A stretch of 64,000 nt of DNA from Toxoplasma gondii ME49 (GCF_000006565.2 NC_031470.1:932954-996953), one strand, 5' to 3'. Shown: positions 1 to 13,600, counted from the stretch's first letter. Numbers and translations are program-made. The notes: generated by a model not told the origin, from the letters alone.

Positions 1-798
1 GAAGTTCACAACGTTCTTGAGACGCTGAAACGCGTGTTCAACCCTGTCGCACACGAAGCCCCGACGAAGCGCGAGACTGTGGGCTGTCCTGGCCGAACAG
101 GAGGAGAAAAGGACAGAAAAGGAGAAAGAGACGGAAGCGAGGGAGAAGAGCACCTCACGCTGCACATGCTCGTTCTTGACCATCAGATTCGAACGCTGTC
201 TGCAGAGTGGATTGCAGACTGGATTGTTCTGGTGAGAAGACCGAACGCAGAACGGAGGAGAGCTTAGACGCGACACAATTTAATGTGGTACGAGAACGCC
301 AACTCCTGCGGGAACTCTGGAGGGCTGGTCGATAGTGAAGCGTTGAAGACAGAAACGGACTGTAAATACGGCGAACGAGTCAACGAGAAGCCACTTATGA
401 AACGTAAAGACGCACTGGGAGTTCGTGAGGAATGTGACGAACTTCTTGAACCTATGGCTGTGCGTCCAGGTTCCTCGGCCGATCGTGAGGCACCACAGAT
501 TCCGGATAGGTTCGTCTGTTAACGATTTTTCTCTCTTCTTGATGCTGTCTCCTTTCTGCTTATCTCGTGTGTGCGCGCACCCTGACTTCGTCTCGCTGTA
601 TCTGACTGCTACTCTTTGCAGTACTGGCTTTCGCTCTTCCAAGCTGTCTTCTCCTACCTCTCAGTTCGCGGGGTCTACGTACAGAAGCTCGCCAAACGAG
701 CGCTCGGACAACCGCTCCGCGCCTTCTTTGCGGCGACGACGCATTCGCGGCGCCGGGCTGTTCAAGAGTCGAACGACGACAAAAGGGGCAGTCCCTGA
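1..798 (+). CDS. 3' end of an unrecognised protein-coding gene (partial)
   Basis: I do not recognise this protein. A frame is open from the first base of the window and runs to a good donor (CTG|GTGAGA) after base 231. It resumes in the same phase after a TTTGCAG acceptor at 622 and stops at 796-798. The last exons therefore read 1-231 and 622-798, giving about 135 residues of C-terminus. The first exon holds a charged, low-complexity stretch (Gly, Glu, Lys, Arg) between two better-ordered pieces, VLETLKRVF and LHMLVLDHQIRTLSAEWIADW. The second exon starts with an aromatic, helix-like segment (YWLSLFQAVFSYLS) and ends in a basic tail. The helical pieces with a disordered insert are typical of coccidian housekeeping proteins. 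The unspliced frame would stop at 267, so the intron is needed for the longer product. Without the upstream exons no family can be assigned. Confidence 0.55.
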
Positions 799-3692
799 AG
801 AAAGAGGAGGACCCAGAGGAGACAGCGAAGGCGACTTGGAGCAAACACGGATGAATGCGAAAGAGCAAGAAGAAAAAGAAAGCGAAGGGAAAACGCAGAC
901 CCCAGTCACGATAAGGTCTTCAGTGCGCCTTTACAGGGACTTTGGAGAACGTGAGAAACGCTGGCGAGTCCGTGCCTCATCCCGTCTCTGTCTAGTGCCC
1001 CTTTCTTTTCCTCTTGCTCGTCTCAACATCTCTCTCCTGTATCCGCACGTCCCCTTTTTTCTGTGTCCTTCTCTACTCTTTTCTTTTTCTCCTGTACGTT
1101 CACTTTTCTCTCTTCTGTACGTTCGACTCTGTTGTATCTTTGTCCTCTTTCTTCTCCCCGGGCCCTCTTGTGTGCCTTTTTCAGCAGATCTGTTTTTCGT
1201 TCTTGTGGAGCAGAGCTAAAGAGGGTCCGAGAGCTGCATCCTTTGCAGCGACTTCGCCTGGGCACACACAGCCGTGCTAGCCCCCCCTCTGTGAACACAA
1301 TTACTGTGAGGTGCAAATGCTTTCTTTCTGGAGAGATCTATGCAGGAGTTTGGCGATTATGATTTCCAATTAATATAAATTTTATGACATTGTTGAGGGA
1401 TTTATAATGTACTGCATGCACTGTCACGTTCATTATTGTAGCGGGAAAAAGTATCCATATGACGAGAGTTAAATATCTGTGGATATGAAACCCTTTTACT
1501 GACAACTGCAGCATTTGCAAAACCGTACCCACAAGTGCGTCTCCTGGTTCTGCGTGTCAGTTCAGTCTGGACTGCCGCGACGCTCAGAAGTCGTTTGGCC
1601 TCTCAGAGAGCTCAGGTGTTGCTCCTCGCTTTTTCGTTGATGGTGAACAGGAAAGAAGACAGCGACTTGTTCTCTCACATATGAACGTCTTTCCCCGCAA
1701 GTCTACATAGTCGATCGGAAACGAACTATCTTTAGATGACCTTGAACCTCTTCACGGGGAACTGTTGTTTCTGACTCTCACTTGTGACAGTCTGTTCAAA
1801 AGAAGGGTGCTGTAGCCGACCGGAACAGATTCCATCGATGTGACAGTGAATACGCGGGAGTAGCGCATCAGAGGAGAAACCGAAGCAAGCGGGCACCCTA
1901 CACGCATTTAGCGACGTGTATTCGTTGGGACCGGTCGAGGAACTCCAGAAAGAATAATCTTTCTACAGACCCTCGCGCACCAAAACAAACCAAAACTGCC
2001 CGTTTTACCGGGCATTGCCACAATGAACGAGAAAAAAGTAGGTGCTTCACCGAAAGACGGGTGGCATTCAAACTCTGTCGTAAACCAACGGGAGACAGCA
2101 CTTGTGACGGAATTCGCCGACACGGCGCCTTTCCTGTCATTCTGTATTCGTTCCTTCACCTCTGTGTGGAAACTCCTGGGTGCCTGTTTCCAGCTTTCTC
2201 GCTGCGTGTGCGTTGCTGCTTTTTCCTCGACGCCTCAAAAATGCTCCTCGCCGTGACGCTTCCTTTGCGTATCAGTGCTGTCCAATGTGAATCAAACCCT
2301 TTCGCTGTAGAAGGTTGCATGCCTTCTTGACTTTCTCGTTCCGACTGTTTACAGGTTAGGGTGGTGCTGCAGTCATTATCAACTCTTTTCTCCACTACCA
2401 TTTATGGTGCATTGTCCTCTCGACGATGTTCTCTAACGTAGCTCTGAAACGATTCTCAGGGTATGGAAATGTATTTTATCATGTTTTTATATGTTGTGGT
2501 AGAGCGTTTCACATATCGTCGACTGAATTTCCTCCCGCTGAAAAAGAACGTTTCTCCAGCCAGACGGGGTTCTTGTCAAACACGGATGAAGGGAAGCTAC
2601 CGTGGAAAAGCGATTGGAAACGAAGAGAGAGCAAGGGAGAAGTGAATCGAGGAAAAACAAAGCTGCATGCAAAAAAGCAAAATACCAACCTCTACGGCCA
2701 CACGTGGCGAAAGAAAGGTAAAACGCCCCGCACATGAGAAGACGAGAAAGGAACGATCCAGGACACAAAGGAGAAAAAGAGGATCCAGACTCGAAACAAT
2801 CTTGAGGGGAGGAAACTAAAGGGAGACAAACCCACCACGTTAAAGGTGCATTTGTGTGTGGGAGGGAAGAAAAGGACGAAGGACCCTCACGAATGCTACC
2901 AAGAGAACACATTGCGCACAGCCTCTTAGAGATGAACGAGTAAACTGGAAACACCGAAAGACAGCATATGCGTGAAGACAAATGAGGTAAAAACGGAAAC
3001 ATACGCGAGGCGAGCGAACGCTTCACCTCTCTAACATGACAAACAGAGGTGTGAGACGCGAGTGTTCGAGTGTTTTTTCGGCGAATTTCCTTCTTTCACA
3101 GAGCCGGAGCGCTTTCAAGCGTCGAACTCGTCCAAGGGACGGACTTCAGCTTCACAAGCGCTCTCTCTCCGGAAAATGCTTGTGAAACAAGCCACGTTCA
3201 ACCCTGTCTCCTCCCTTCCTTTGGAGCCTCTTTATGAGCCCAGCTGTGCAGAAAGGCAAAAGAAAAAAAAAGGAAGAGGTTCTTTTTACCCGACCCCCAC
3301 AGACGCGCCTTGTCGGTCCGGAGTCCGCCGATCTCCACTGACGGCACTTTCCTTCTCTCCCGCCTCACGCCTCCTTCCGCTTTCCAAGCGCTTTCGCCGT
3401 GTTATCGCGATACAAATAAATCTGCGCATGCGTGGGGGAGACAGCGAAGAGTGGACAGTATTGATTGAACAGAGCAAAGATAAGCAACGTAGTTTTGGGT
3501 TAATCATGAACTCTGGAATTCGTCCTCAAGGTAGTGCGGCCGAGATTCTCCCTCTAAATGAACATGAAGGAACTGTGGACACTCGCATAACTGATATTTA
3601 GCGGCTGCACGACAGAACTTGCATCCCGTAAACTAAGTCCTTCAAGATGTAACCAGTAAACTATCTCGCCGTCGGGGCTTCCCAAAACAACC
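799..3692. other. Intergenic region between two converging genes
   Basis: This is the presumed 3' untranslated sequence of the gene ending at 798 and of the minus-strand gene ending near 3693. Several ORFs of 60-264 codons occur on both strands, but they overlap each other, are rich in Ser/Arg/Phe/Leu, and carry no family motif. It includes a pyrimidine-rich stretch at about 1000-1200. I see no supported gene. Confidence 0.5.
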
Positions 3693-4354
3693 TCATAAAT
3701 AATCCTGTCTTTTATTACACTGTTTTCCGCCCTGAAAACGCGGAAGTGCAGGCATGCGAAAGCGAGAGCGACCGGCGAAGAGACACGCGAGGGCCGTGAG
3801 CAGATTCTCTGCAGAGCTACTCGGCACATGAGTGTGTGCTTCATATCGACAAAAATGATTTGGGAAAGAGAAAAAAAGAGGAAACGGGAGTGCACCTAAG
3901 ACGGCAACGAGAGGTTCTTAGCACGACCTATAGTAATCAAAACGGTCACACCATGACCACACTCTTTCCAGGATCAAACACCGAGTTAGAGGGAAACGCC
4001 TCTCGCTCGGATGTAAGCAGCGGTTTCTTCCCAGCGCCACTCAGCGAACAACACAGAAGCCGCTGCTTGTCGCCTCGCTGCCCGGTACCCACCCCTGGCT
4101 TTTGCTGCGAAGCGCGTAGTCGCCGTCGTTCGTTACAGCCCTTCACGTGAGAATTGTCGCATTTCGACTCACCTGGAAAAGCGGAATCGCGTTCAGGATC
4201 GTGGCGAGAGTGCAAGATAACTGGACACAAAGGGAGAAACAGTCAGCAAGAAAAGCACGAAGGACAAGCGATCAAGTGGCAGACAAGCATGTGAAAAAAC
4301 AACAAACAGACTGAAACCCGCACATGCCTCTACAAGCATATGCACGCATCGTCA

Positions 4355-4385
<31 letters not shown>

Positions 4386-7300
4386 TTGATTCTGTGCACG
4401 CATACCTATACGTACCAGTTTACGTATGTCTCTATGTGTAAACAGTTGACATCATGTCCTCGAAGACTTCGCCTTCGAGGCCGAGGCCTTCGAGCCTGGC
4501 GAACGCCTTGGAAGAGAGAAGCGCACCTCAGGAACAGCGCACTCTGTGAAGAATAACTCCCGACTGTCTGGTCAGCACGTCATGCTCACCACCACAAATT
4601 GGTCAGACAGAGAGACCATCGATGTGAAGAGACGCGCCAGGTTTCCACAGAGCATGAGGCCCGCCGTGACTGCCGAGAGCTGGCCGGTGTGCTTTTGCGT
4701 CCAGTTCTGTTTGATTTGAGGCAAGCGCGAGCAGAAGACTGAAAACACGCCGGGACAGCGCAACGCAGAGACAGAGCTTGAACGGTGCAAGACAAAAACA
4801 CAGAGACGTTTCCGGGAGACAAAGGCCACAAAACCATTGACTGGGACGAGGGACGGGAGAGGAGCATGGGTAGCACAGCAGGAAACAACCTGAACAAGAC
4901 ACTGGCGAACACCTGAGTGTCGAAGGACAAGGGTATAGCCAGGGGCTCGAACTCAGTCCCACGATTCTTGGCTGCAGCCATCACAAGGAGACTGTCACAG
5001 TGAAACGTCGAACACGTTAATGGTCAAGAAAGGAAAGAGAGAAGGAGGCACGACACCTTGCACTAACGGCAGAGGCGATGTGAAAATTGACTGTCAAGGA
5101 AAACGCGAAAAGCGCTCGCTGACGAAAGACATGCAAGAAGCGCCTGGTCGCGTAACCGGAAACAGGCGGGCTCCAGAGAAATGAATCCGGCGCAAAAACC
5201 GATGGAGAGTCACTGAATGTTGTATCTACATGTACATCTCTAATAAAACCATGCCTAGTTTACCTGTTAAAATAGGTGAAGCGAATCGTAGGATAAGAGC
5301 TCGCATCACAGCACACGTCACCAGGCACGAGATACTAAGCAGGTAACAACTGACGCTCGACTTCCTCCAAGAACGAAGGACAAAGACTACGATCCTGGTC
5401 CTGAGAAGTCGCAGTGGAAAGGCAAAACAACGTGAACGCTGTCGCCGTTCGCACCTGTGCGTCTTCGTGATTCATTTCTGAGTCACTGAAACCAGCGACA
5501 GGAAGACAACACAGAGCGTAATACCCGCAGAGCGAGAGAACACTGTCTGCAATCTCTGAGCTTTTTGACTCACGGAGAGGAAAGGGGGCGAGGCCAAGGC
5601 CCATCGCCAGGCGTCGAGAGAACAAGCTGTCTCTGCCGAAAACCAGGTAGCCACAGGCGACAGAGGCACCAAGAAGAAGGACGGCCAGGGCACAGAGAAC
5701 GCGCTGGAAGAGTGTGAAGGTGGCGAACGGAGCGTCTGTCGAGGTCGCGGTGGCCTGCCCGCTCTTCTCTTCTTCGATCGAGTGCCGGCCGTCGCGAGCA
5801 CTTCGGAACCGCCAGAAAAGAAGAAGCGTGCAGAGGTTCTGAAGTGCTGCAGGCGCGGAAAGAAAAAGTCATTGTTGGTTGACGCCGGGTATGCGTGGAC
5901 AACACTGAGGAGTTCAGCCGCTACTGCCGGGAGTGTGGTAGAGTATGCACTCACAGCATTCCTTCCATGCCTTTTGTGTTACATCGAGACCACAAAAGTC
6001 GTGAAGCAGTGGTGGCAGGTTCCGTGCGAAAGATGGCGACCACGGTGACTCAGCTGCAAGTGGAGGAATGCTAATTCAGAAAAAGGAAGATGTCCGAGTC
6101 AAAGCCCATATGGCGCATGCATAAAGCGAACACACGAGGTAAACGGAGGAGTGAAGGAATGGCAAAGACACAAACAAGAAACTGAACGGTCCCGAAGGAC
6201 AGGGAAACAAAGTCTCTGCGTCCGAGGAGACGGACAGCCAGAAAGTGAAGAGGAAGGCACTGGCGCGAAAACGGAGAAACGACGTGGGGAACGGAGACGC
6301 AACAATGTCATTCCTGGGTCGGCGCAACAGTGTAGATCAAACGGGAAACAACACAGGTGAATAACAAAGCAGCGAGTACACGTAGGTTGCGCATATAGCG
6401 AGCATTCTAAAGGATGGGAAGTCTACAATTTGAAAATGTGGAAATATATTCAGTAGAGCCATAGTGTTCAATCTGGCCAAAATGGGGAGAAAGGACGAAG
6501 CAGGTCGACGAGTTCGGTCTTTGAAAACTGCGGGTGTTCTGCTGTGTACTATCAGCCGTAGTTCAGGATTGCTTTCCCGACCAGCCCCTCTGAGACTTTC
6601 AAGAATACAGAGTCGCTACTTACAAACGAAGAGCATTTCTCCCCACGTTGTAAACGGATGTCTCTCAAGAACGTTGTAGGCGACGAATATCGAGGCGCTG
6701 ATGGCCTGTAGGAGCGAAGGCAAGGGCCGTGGAAGAATGAGGGAGGCAAGAGTAGCACAAACCTGGCAGCGGATATTTGGCTTCTTTCTAGGATGCGTGC
6801 ACTAAGAATGAAAAATAGAATGGAGAGCCAACGGGAGAAAGGCAAGCAGAATCCAGTGCCGTGTATGCGATTAGGAAGAGAGTTAAGCATTGACATGTGT
6901 TTCGCGCACCTCAACGAAAACCGACATCTCCGCCAGGCCTGCAACACTCTGGGCTCTCAAAATCTTGACGAGTTGGGGAAGCTTAACAAGACTGCCGCCG
7001 ACGAGAATACCGATGCTCAGGCATGCACTGACAACCTGCAAAGAGAGAGACGCGGAGGCGGAAAGGATCTTGAAACGCTATCTTAGCAGAAAGGACAAAA
7101 TCGGGTACATGGGACGCACGGTATAGCGGTCAGCTTCCTTTGACTGGTTCCGTAAGGTACTGGGAAAAAGCAGACTTTCGGCTTGTTGGAGAGCCGAGCG
7201 AAAGGCTACGGATGAAGCTCGCGAGCAGGAATGTCTATCTGGAAAAGGCGCCCTCCGTTCGGTTTCAAAAGAGTCTTGCGCGTACCTGTTTGGCGCACTG

Positions 7301-7411
7301 AAAGTCTTGGAACGGGGCCAGCAAAGTTTCTGTACACCTGGGATTGACAAGCAAGAATCCCCCGCCTTCTGCAGGCGAGGCAGTGGGCACTGCGGCTGAC
7401 AGTTTTGCCAT
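3693..7411 (-). CDS. MPDU1: MPDU1/Lec35-like PQ-loop membrane protein
   Basis: Homologue of mannose-P-dolichol utilisation defect 1, an ER membrane protein needed for use of dolichol-linked mannose and glucose in GPI-anchor and glycan synthesis. Exons on the minus strand: 7411-7286, 7035-6910, 6705-6624, 5846-5574, 4971-4903, 4738-4590, 4220-4173 and, less surely, 3731-3693; every phase matches, giving 303 residues. The first PQ loop is SLVKLPQLVKIL (P62-Q63). Next comes AYNVLERHPFTTWGEMLF, matching the family's NxxPFSSWGE region. The second PQ loop is SRLPQIKQNWTQKHTGQLS (P232-Q233), followed by GNLARLFTS. The family length is about 250; the extra length is a polar insert after residue 150, between membrane segments. 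The start is the ATG in a purine-rich CAAACAATGG context. The last exon (a basic tail, GGKQCNKRQDYL) was chosen for its strong pyrimidine tract; an alternative at 4104-3946 would leave a 68-base intron. Confidence 0.85.
4358..4383. repeat. (AT)13 microsatellite
   Basis: There are 26 bases of perfect AT dinucleotide repeat inside the last well-supported intron of the minus-strand PQ-loop gene. It is likely to vary in length between strains. Confidence 0.95.
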
Positions 7412-10400
7412 TGTTTGAAAATGTTTTCTTCCGGGAAGGTTCTGGTTCCGCCTTCTCGCATTCCAGGACGGTGCATCGAATCCAATTTTGCATACGAGCG
7501 AGAGACACGGGAAGACACACGGAACCGTCGTAGATGACGCTTCATAGAGTGAAGAAAGAACGCCGACACTTATCACACTATGTGTCCAGCGTGTTTCCAG
7601 TCGGTAGTTGAGCTTCAGACAAATCGGGGATACCTCGGTATCGATCCTCGCTCCGCGTCCGATTGTCAGCGTGTCAATTAACGAGCCAACACTACAAACC
7701 CGTAGAGACTCACAACCACGGAATAATGGCATCTCCGTTCTCACTGCACCATTTGTGGTGGAGGAGCTTTTCCATACGTTCATGTAGAACAGGCAAACCG
7801 AAATGCGAGAGTCGGAGACTTGCGCACTTTTCCACAGCGGACGCTGCACACATGCCAGACAGCCAATGGGAAAATCTCACCGAAGGCCAGCAGGCGAAAC
7901 CGCTGTGGAACCTGGTGGAAGAAACCATTACGCGCAAAAACAAGAACGGGTAAACTGAAAGGTTAAACTACTGGGAAAGAGAGGGAAAGGGCCAAGACTA
8001 TTTCACCACTCATACCCCTGGCACACAGCGCACTTGCTACGCGCATGTGGCAAACCAGCGTCTGTGTCGTTAAAATGGAAGGCAACGCGGAGGCTAAGCA
8101 CTTGAAGAAGAAACATGGGGCTTTGTACTGTTTCTTTTTTTATCGGTAGTGTTACGGACACAACGTGTCCGTGATCGAAAATATGAAAAGGCCGAATTTC
8201 CGTTTTCTCGTCCTGCAAGCTTTCTGTAGTGTGAACTATGTTCGGCTTCGATTGCTCGTCATGTTAATCTGTATCTCTCGTTGAGTCGCCACAGTTTGGC
8301 AGTAACTGAGATCCGCGCAAACCGGATTCTAGACCATTTCTCCTCACATCAAATGAAAATGGCAGGCCGAAGGCATTCCTGTCGCTCAACGACTCTTTGA
8401 TCTTGAAAAGCTCTGCTCAGAACCTTTCAGGTTATCCACTTGTTTCGGTAGCTTCAATGGTGTTCTCTATTATGCATCGTGACACGGTCCGGGAAATTTG
8501 CATCGAATGGAGTTTTAACTGCAAAGTAAAAGGAGACACAGTTCGTGTAGCTCACCGGAAGATATGAGCCTCTTCTGGGGCAGAATGGCATTCGTGACCT
8601 TTTGAGGCAGGTTCCTAGTACAGAAACTGCGGCCACTGCAGCCGTTTAGACAACGATACTTCTTCCCAATTCTGGTGATACAGAACCGGTTCACAGTTTC
8701 AATCCTTCCAGTTTGTCTTGCTTTTCCCGAATTTAAAGACGATAAAGGCAGACTTGCTTTTCCCCTACCGGCCAGTCGCACTCCAGATATGTTTTGGGTA
8801 TTCGGAAACACGCACGAAACTTTGTCATTCGCATAAGGAATCGCGATGTGTCACGTCACACACGTGAGAAAGTGTCGGTTTTGCAGCTTAAATTGTGGCG
8901 TTCCAGTCAATGAAACAGTTAGCCGTGTTGGAATTGTCCTTTCCACGTACCCGCGATGTACAGGTATCAACGCGCCTACAGTACAGGATTGTTGAATCCG
9001 CTTTCCGTTCACTGACACACAGAACACGGAAACGCCGGATGTGAACCACCAGCTTGCCGCTTCGTCGTTCATCAGTTTCAAATAGATTGGCAGAGCAACA
9101 TCCTGGACCTGCGTTTCCTCTTGATCGAAAGAGGGTAACACTGGTTTGCCAGTTTCAGCTGATGAGTTTCTATCACCCGCGGAAGTGTGAATCCCAAGGC
9201 GGCATATCTGGTAAAACCAACGATGGCATGAACATACGACGCCAGCTGTAAATGTTAATTCTGCTTAAAGTGTAGCGGACACACCGTGAACCCTGCGCTG
9301 GTTACTCGCAGATATCTGTCCGTTGTCATTCTAGCTCGCCGCTGTGCTAAAAACGGTGCAGTACAAGTGTTCTTTCCCCCTAATCAACGCATGCGGTAAT
9401 ACTAGCACTGGAAACAGCCAGTTCGTAACGTGTGCAGAGTCAGACGCTGCCTGAGACGAGACAGAGACTCCGAGCAAGAAGCAAGCTTTTACTGGAATGC
9501 AATTTGGCCATTGTCTGCAAAAGATAAATCTTCTGCTCCATGGAAGCACACAGATAAGCATCAGCATTTGTGTGCAGCGGCAGAATCTGTAGCTAGATAT
9601 CGTTGTGGTCGCGGTGCTGTTCTTTGAGAACTCAGGAGGATGAGTTAAATTTTTTTTAATAGTTGATGGGCACAACCCTTGCGAGCCTCTCGCGTTTCCA
9701 GTTTCAACACGGCAAGTTTCTGCGACGCGGGAATGCCGGCCACATCATTGTGTTCCCACTGGAACGGTTACCCCTGCAGCATCGGATAATCCGTCTCGCG
9801 ACATGTTCCTGCAAAAAGCGTTCTGCGGGCCGCCCAAACATCCGATTTCCCCAGATAAATAGCCAGCCGCTTGGTGCTCCGGCATAAGAGTCTCATAATT
9901 GATAGTATGTTTTTTTTAATGTGGCCAAAACAGGCAGATCTCTCGAGAATTACCTCGCCGGGTTTTCACGTTCTGTAAATGCGGAGGCCAGCGTCAAGCA
10001 GTTCCCCGTATCTGCATTTCTAGTCCTGCACTCATTGTCTGGTAACTAAACGCTCCACGCTACTAGGCAGAGACGCCAAGCTGCAGATTCCTCGACAACA
10101 TCTTTTCCAACCAGGACCATTTTCTTTACATGCACACGATGTGCGATCGTCTTACAGGTTGCCATCTAACTCGGATCACTCGTTGCGGCTTGTCGGTCAA
10201 CGTGAGACAATCGCACGATCTGCGACGCAGCGTCCTGGACCGGCTCACGCGCGCGCTGCGGTCCTGTCTCCCGCGTGCTGTAGCGTGCATCAGTCTTCGT
10301 CGTTTCCGGATTTCAACCCGGTTCCAGGGTGGAAAACTTTGCAGCTTCCAATAGTGCCCGGTAATGCGTGCGTCCAAGGTCTTTTCTTATGTGTGACGAG

Positions 10401-10680
10401 CTCGCCGTAGGTTTCGTCGTGTCGGTGACTTCGCACAGTATCGACCACAGAGCAGCTCCTTTCTTTGTGCACAGGAGGACAACAACCCCACACCCACAAG
10501 GCCAAAAATTTTTTTTTCGGGTTCTGCACCGCGATATTTTAGCATCTTAAAAGTTAGCCAAGCGCCTTCAGCAGGCCATCCGTGTCACCTGTCACACCGC
10601 CTATTCACTGCGTCTGGCAGTGGAGCATTCGTGAGACGCCTGTTTCGCCTGCATCTTTGTTTCCTTCCCCCACAGACGAA
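7412..10680. promoter_or_regulatory. Divergent intergenic region between MPDU1-like gene and ASNS
   Basis: About 3.3 kb lies between two start codons that point away from each other, so both promoters and 5' leaders must be here. The frame upstream of the MPDU1 start stays open to 7849, but its composition looks non-coding. A TGAGACG heptamer lies at 10632-10638, 43 bases before the ASNS start codon. It matches the WGAGACG element reported from Toxoplasma promoters, though so short a word also occurs elsewhere in the window by chance. No other gene is supported. Confidence 0.4.
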
Positions 10681-13600
10681 ATGTGTGGAATCCTCGCCAT
10701 TTTGATGTCCAGTTTGAGCCGAGACCAGTTGCGACAACTGGCTCTCGAGCGCTCGCGCCTGTAAGTGGGCTACGTAGTAGACATAACCACTTACAGTAGC
10801 AAAGAGGTACAGAGAATCGCAGACACGGTTTCGTACCGTGTCGCGATCTGAATTCAATCGTTCTGAAATCATACAGTTATAGAGTTGACAGAGTTGCATT
10901 TGTTGTTCGCTGTAAATATACTCTGAGACGGATAAACTTCTTCAGCTGCTGATTCCGTGAGGCCGAGGTGTGGCGTGCGTTCACGAGTGTGCGTATGTGC
11001 GCGGGTGTGCGTACACCCGAATTTCCTTGCTACTCTTCGCAGGAGCGTCTTTTACCGAGGGGGATTGGATCAAGAGTGTATGGGTAAAAGTCTGTGGTCA
11101 GTTACTCCGAATTTGGCGGGCATTCGCCCCTCCTGGACCGCGGACGCACATAGGCACCGGCAGTCCCTTACAGCGCTTCATGTGCCACGGATTCAGAGCA
11201 CGCATCAGGTCCACCGTATTTTCTCCCGCGAATACGAATTGGCGCTGCCTGTGGTACCCCCGGGTCTCGTAGCTCTAGTTACCGAAGTGTCTGTTCTCCT
11301 GTCTCTTGACTGTCCAATATTGAGCCATGCCAGCCGTATGAGTGACGCGACGTAGAGAGTGGCAGTTCATGCTATGGGACTGAGCCTTCACGTTTGGTAG
11401 ACGGCGACCGAAGTGCGGTTTCTGGCAAAACGTTGGGTGGGACTTTCCCTTGGTTCCTCGTCAAGAGGGCTTACGCAGCACATCCGACGATAAACTACCG
11501 TTCGCGACTGAGTTCTGCAGCAGCCAGGGAGCGACGTACAGAGATACAGGTGCCGATTCCATCCGAGGATTAGAACCCCCAACTGCAGGCAGTCATTGCG
11601 GTCCTCATTTCAGCACATGTCTCTGGATTGTCCCGTCACTATTTTTTGAATCACAGGCTTCGCCACCGCGGACCCGACTCGAATGGCGTCCATGTGCAAG
11701 AATACTCCACGACCTTGTGCAATGCACTCGCCCACGAGCGCCTGGCCATCGTCGATCCGGCGACTGGAAAGCAGCCTTTGTGCGACGCGTCTGGCACATG
11801 TACGGAGGGCGTCAGCCGGCTTCAGAACCCTTAGCACGAAACTTGACGGTTACTTTCTCAAGACTTTGGTTTTTTGTTACCGCATCGAAGTTGTACTGTG
11901 CTAGAATAGTTTCGAGGACTGTCTAGCAAACCAGGCAGCGATGCCGTTCGTTACGAGGGAATCTCTGCCACTCCGAAGCGGCTGATTCTATTCATGTCTG
12001 AGGTATTGCTGTGTGTTGCATACGAGATGGCGCCTAGAAAACATCTATGTTGTGTGCCTCGAGTAGACCTCCAGAGATTTAAGGAAACGAGACATATAAA
12101 TAACTGAACATTCAGCGGGTTGTCTGCTTGGTGTCTGCACTGTCTTTTCTTGGGCTGAGGCAACTGGCGCGGTGAGTCGCGGCGTATGAGCAGTTGTTTT
12201 CCGATGCGGCGTCCTGTTTGTCTGCTGCCGTTGTGTTTCTAATGTACACTCTCTGTGGCATGGCTGATGGCTAGGCTTCCCTGTATCGAGCCCGGCTTTG
12301 TTACTTGCCGGTTCTAAAGTGACGAGGCAGATGCCGACTGCTGGTGACAGAAGCGTGATTCCTGGCTTGGTTGCACAGCCATTTTCCAATCCACATGCGT
12401 GCTCGTGTCAGTTCCAGACGCCTTACCTATACTGTCTATACATAACTTATTAACAATACATGGCGTTACCACGGACACCCAGCACACGCACTGCCTCTGA
12501 GATGAGGGGAGTTTTGAGACATCTTGTCCACGTTTTTGGCTTTGATTCGGCCTATAAAAGCAACTTGTCCTGTCGGACGACGGTTCTCGAGGCCTGCAGA
12601 GGTCGCTTATCTTATGTTGAGGCCGGGGCTCTTCCTCTGTGCACAGAGGGCACCCATTGTGACTGCAGTCAAAAAAGGCCTGTGTATCGAGTGTGTGGAA
12701 GTTGTTTGGATCGCTTGTTTTCAGAACGAGATGCTCCTTATTCTGTATGTGGTGTTTCCTCAGTTGTCTGCGTGGCGAACGGAGAAATCTACAACCACGT
12801 CGAACTCACCAAGACATTGCTTCCCCCAGAGGAAGTTGCCAAGTGGAAAACGGCCAGCGACTGCCAGCCTCTCCCGTCTCTCTTCAAATTCCACGGGCCG
12901 AGCATTTGCGACAAACTCGACGGAATTTTCAGCTTCGTCATCAGCAATGGCGCCACTGGTCCGTCTACCTCACACGGCTACTTGCTGTGACTTGTTTCCA
13001 CCCACGACCTCGTGCAACAGTTCGTAGTATTCGTATATCCGCGCATAAATGTGCATGTGTGTTTGTAACTGACAGTTTCACGCCGGCGTATGTGTGGATG
13101 TACAAATGCCCCGATTTTTTCAGTGCACTGACGGATGCGACGGTGTCTGCATAAGTCAAATCCGTGTGTGAATCAGTTGAGACGCCTGTGCACCAAAAAG
13201 ATGCCCCGGTGTTTCATTGCGGCGGTTGTGCCACGATGGTGTGAAATGGTGTGTCGCTTCTGGCCCTCTGGTGCCGAAGTTACATTGGGCGAGTGAATCG
13301 CGGAAGGGATTTGAGACCGCAGCGCGGAGCATGGACATTTCGTGTGGAAAATCAAGTTTTGAAGCCACGATCGATCCGATCGTCCACTTGTCCGTGCTGC
13401 AGGCGAATTTATCGCTGCCCGCGACCCTCTGGGGGTCTGCTCGCTGTACGTCGGCTACGCGTCGGACGGGAGCATTTGGTTCGCGAGCGAGTTGAAGGCT
13501 TTGACGAGGGACTGCGAGCAAGTAACAGTTTTTCCTCCGGGGCACTTCTATCTCTCGACCATGAACGAAGGCAAGGGTGGTTTCCAGCGATACTACAACC

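Noticed and set aside
425..1219. Plus-strand ORF of 264 codons
   Set aside because: It overlaps the better-supported last exon (622-798) in another frame, and its C-terminal half translates a pyrimidine-rich tract.
2487..3026. Minus-strand ORF of 179 codons downstream of the MPDU1-like gene
   Set aside because: Phe/Ser/Leu-rich chance ORF with no motif and no in-phase link to the MPDU1 exons.
3946..4104. Alternative last exon for the MPDU1-like gene
   Set aside because: Phase fits, but the intron would be only 68 bases and the acceptor is weak; 3693-3731 has a stronger acceptor.
4460..4506. GC-rich stretch with repeated TTCGAGGC/CTTCGAG words
   Set aside because: Short partial repeats inside an intron; no clear hairpin with a T-run or any RNA gene signature.
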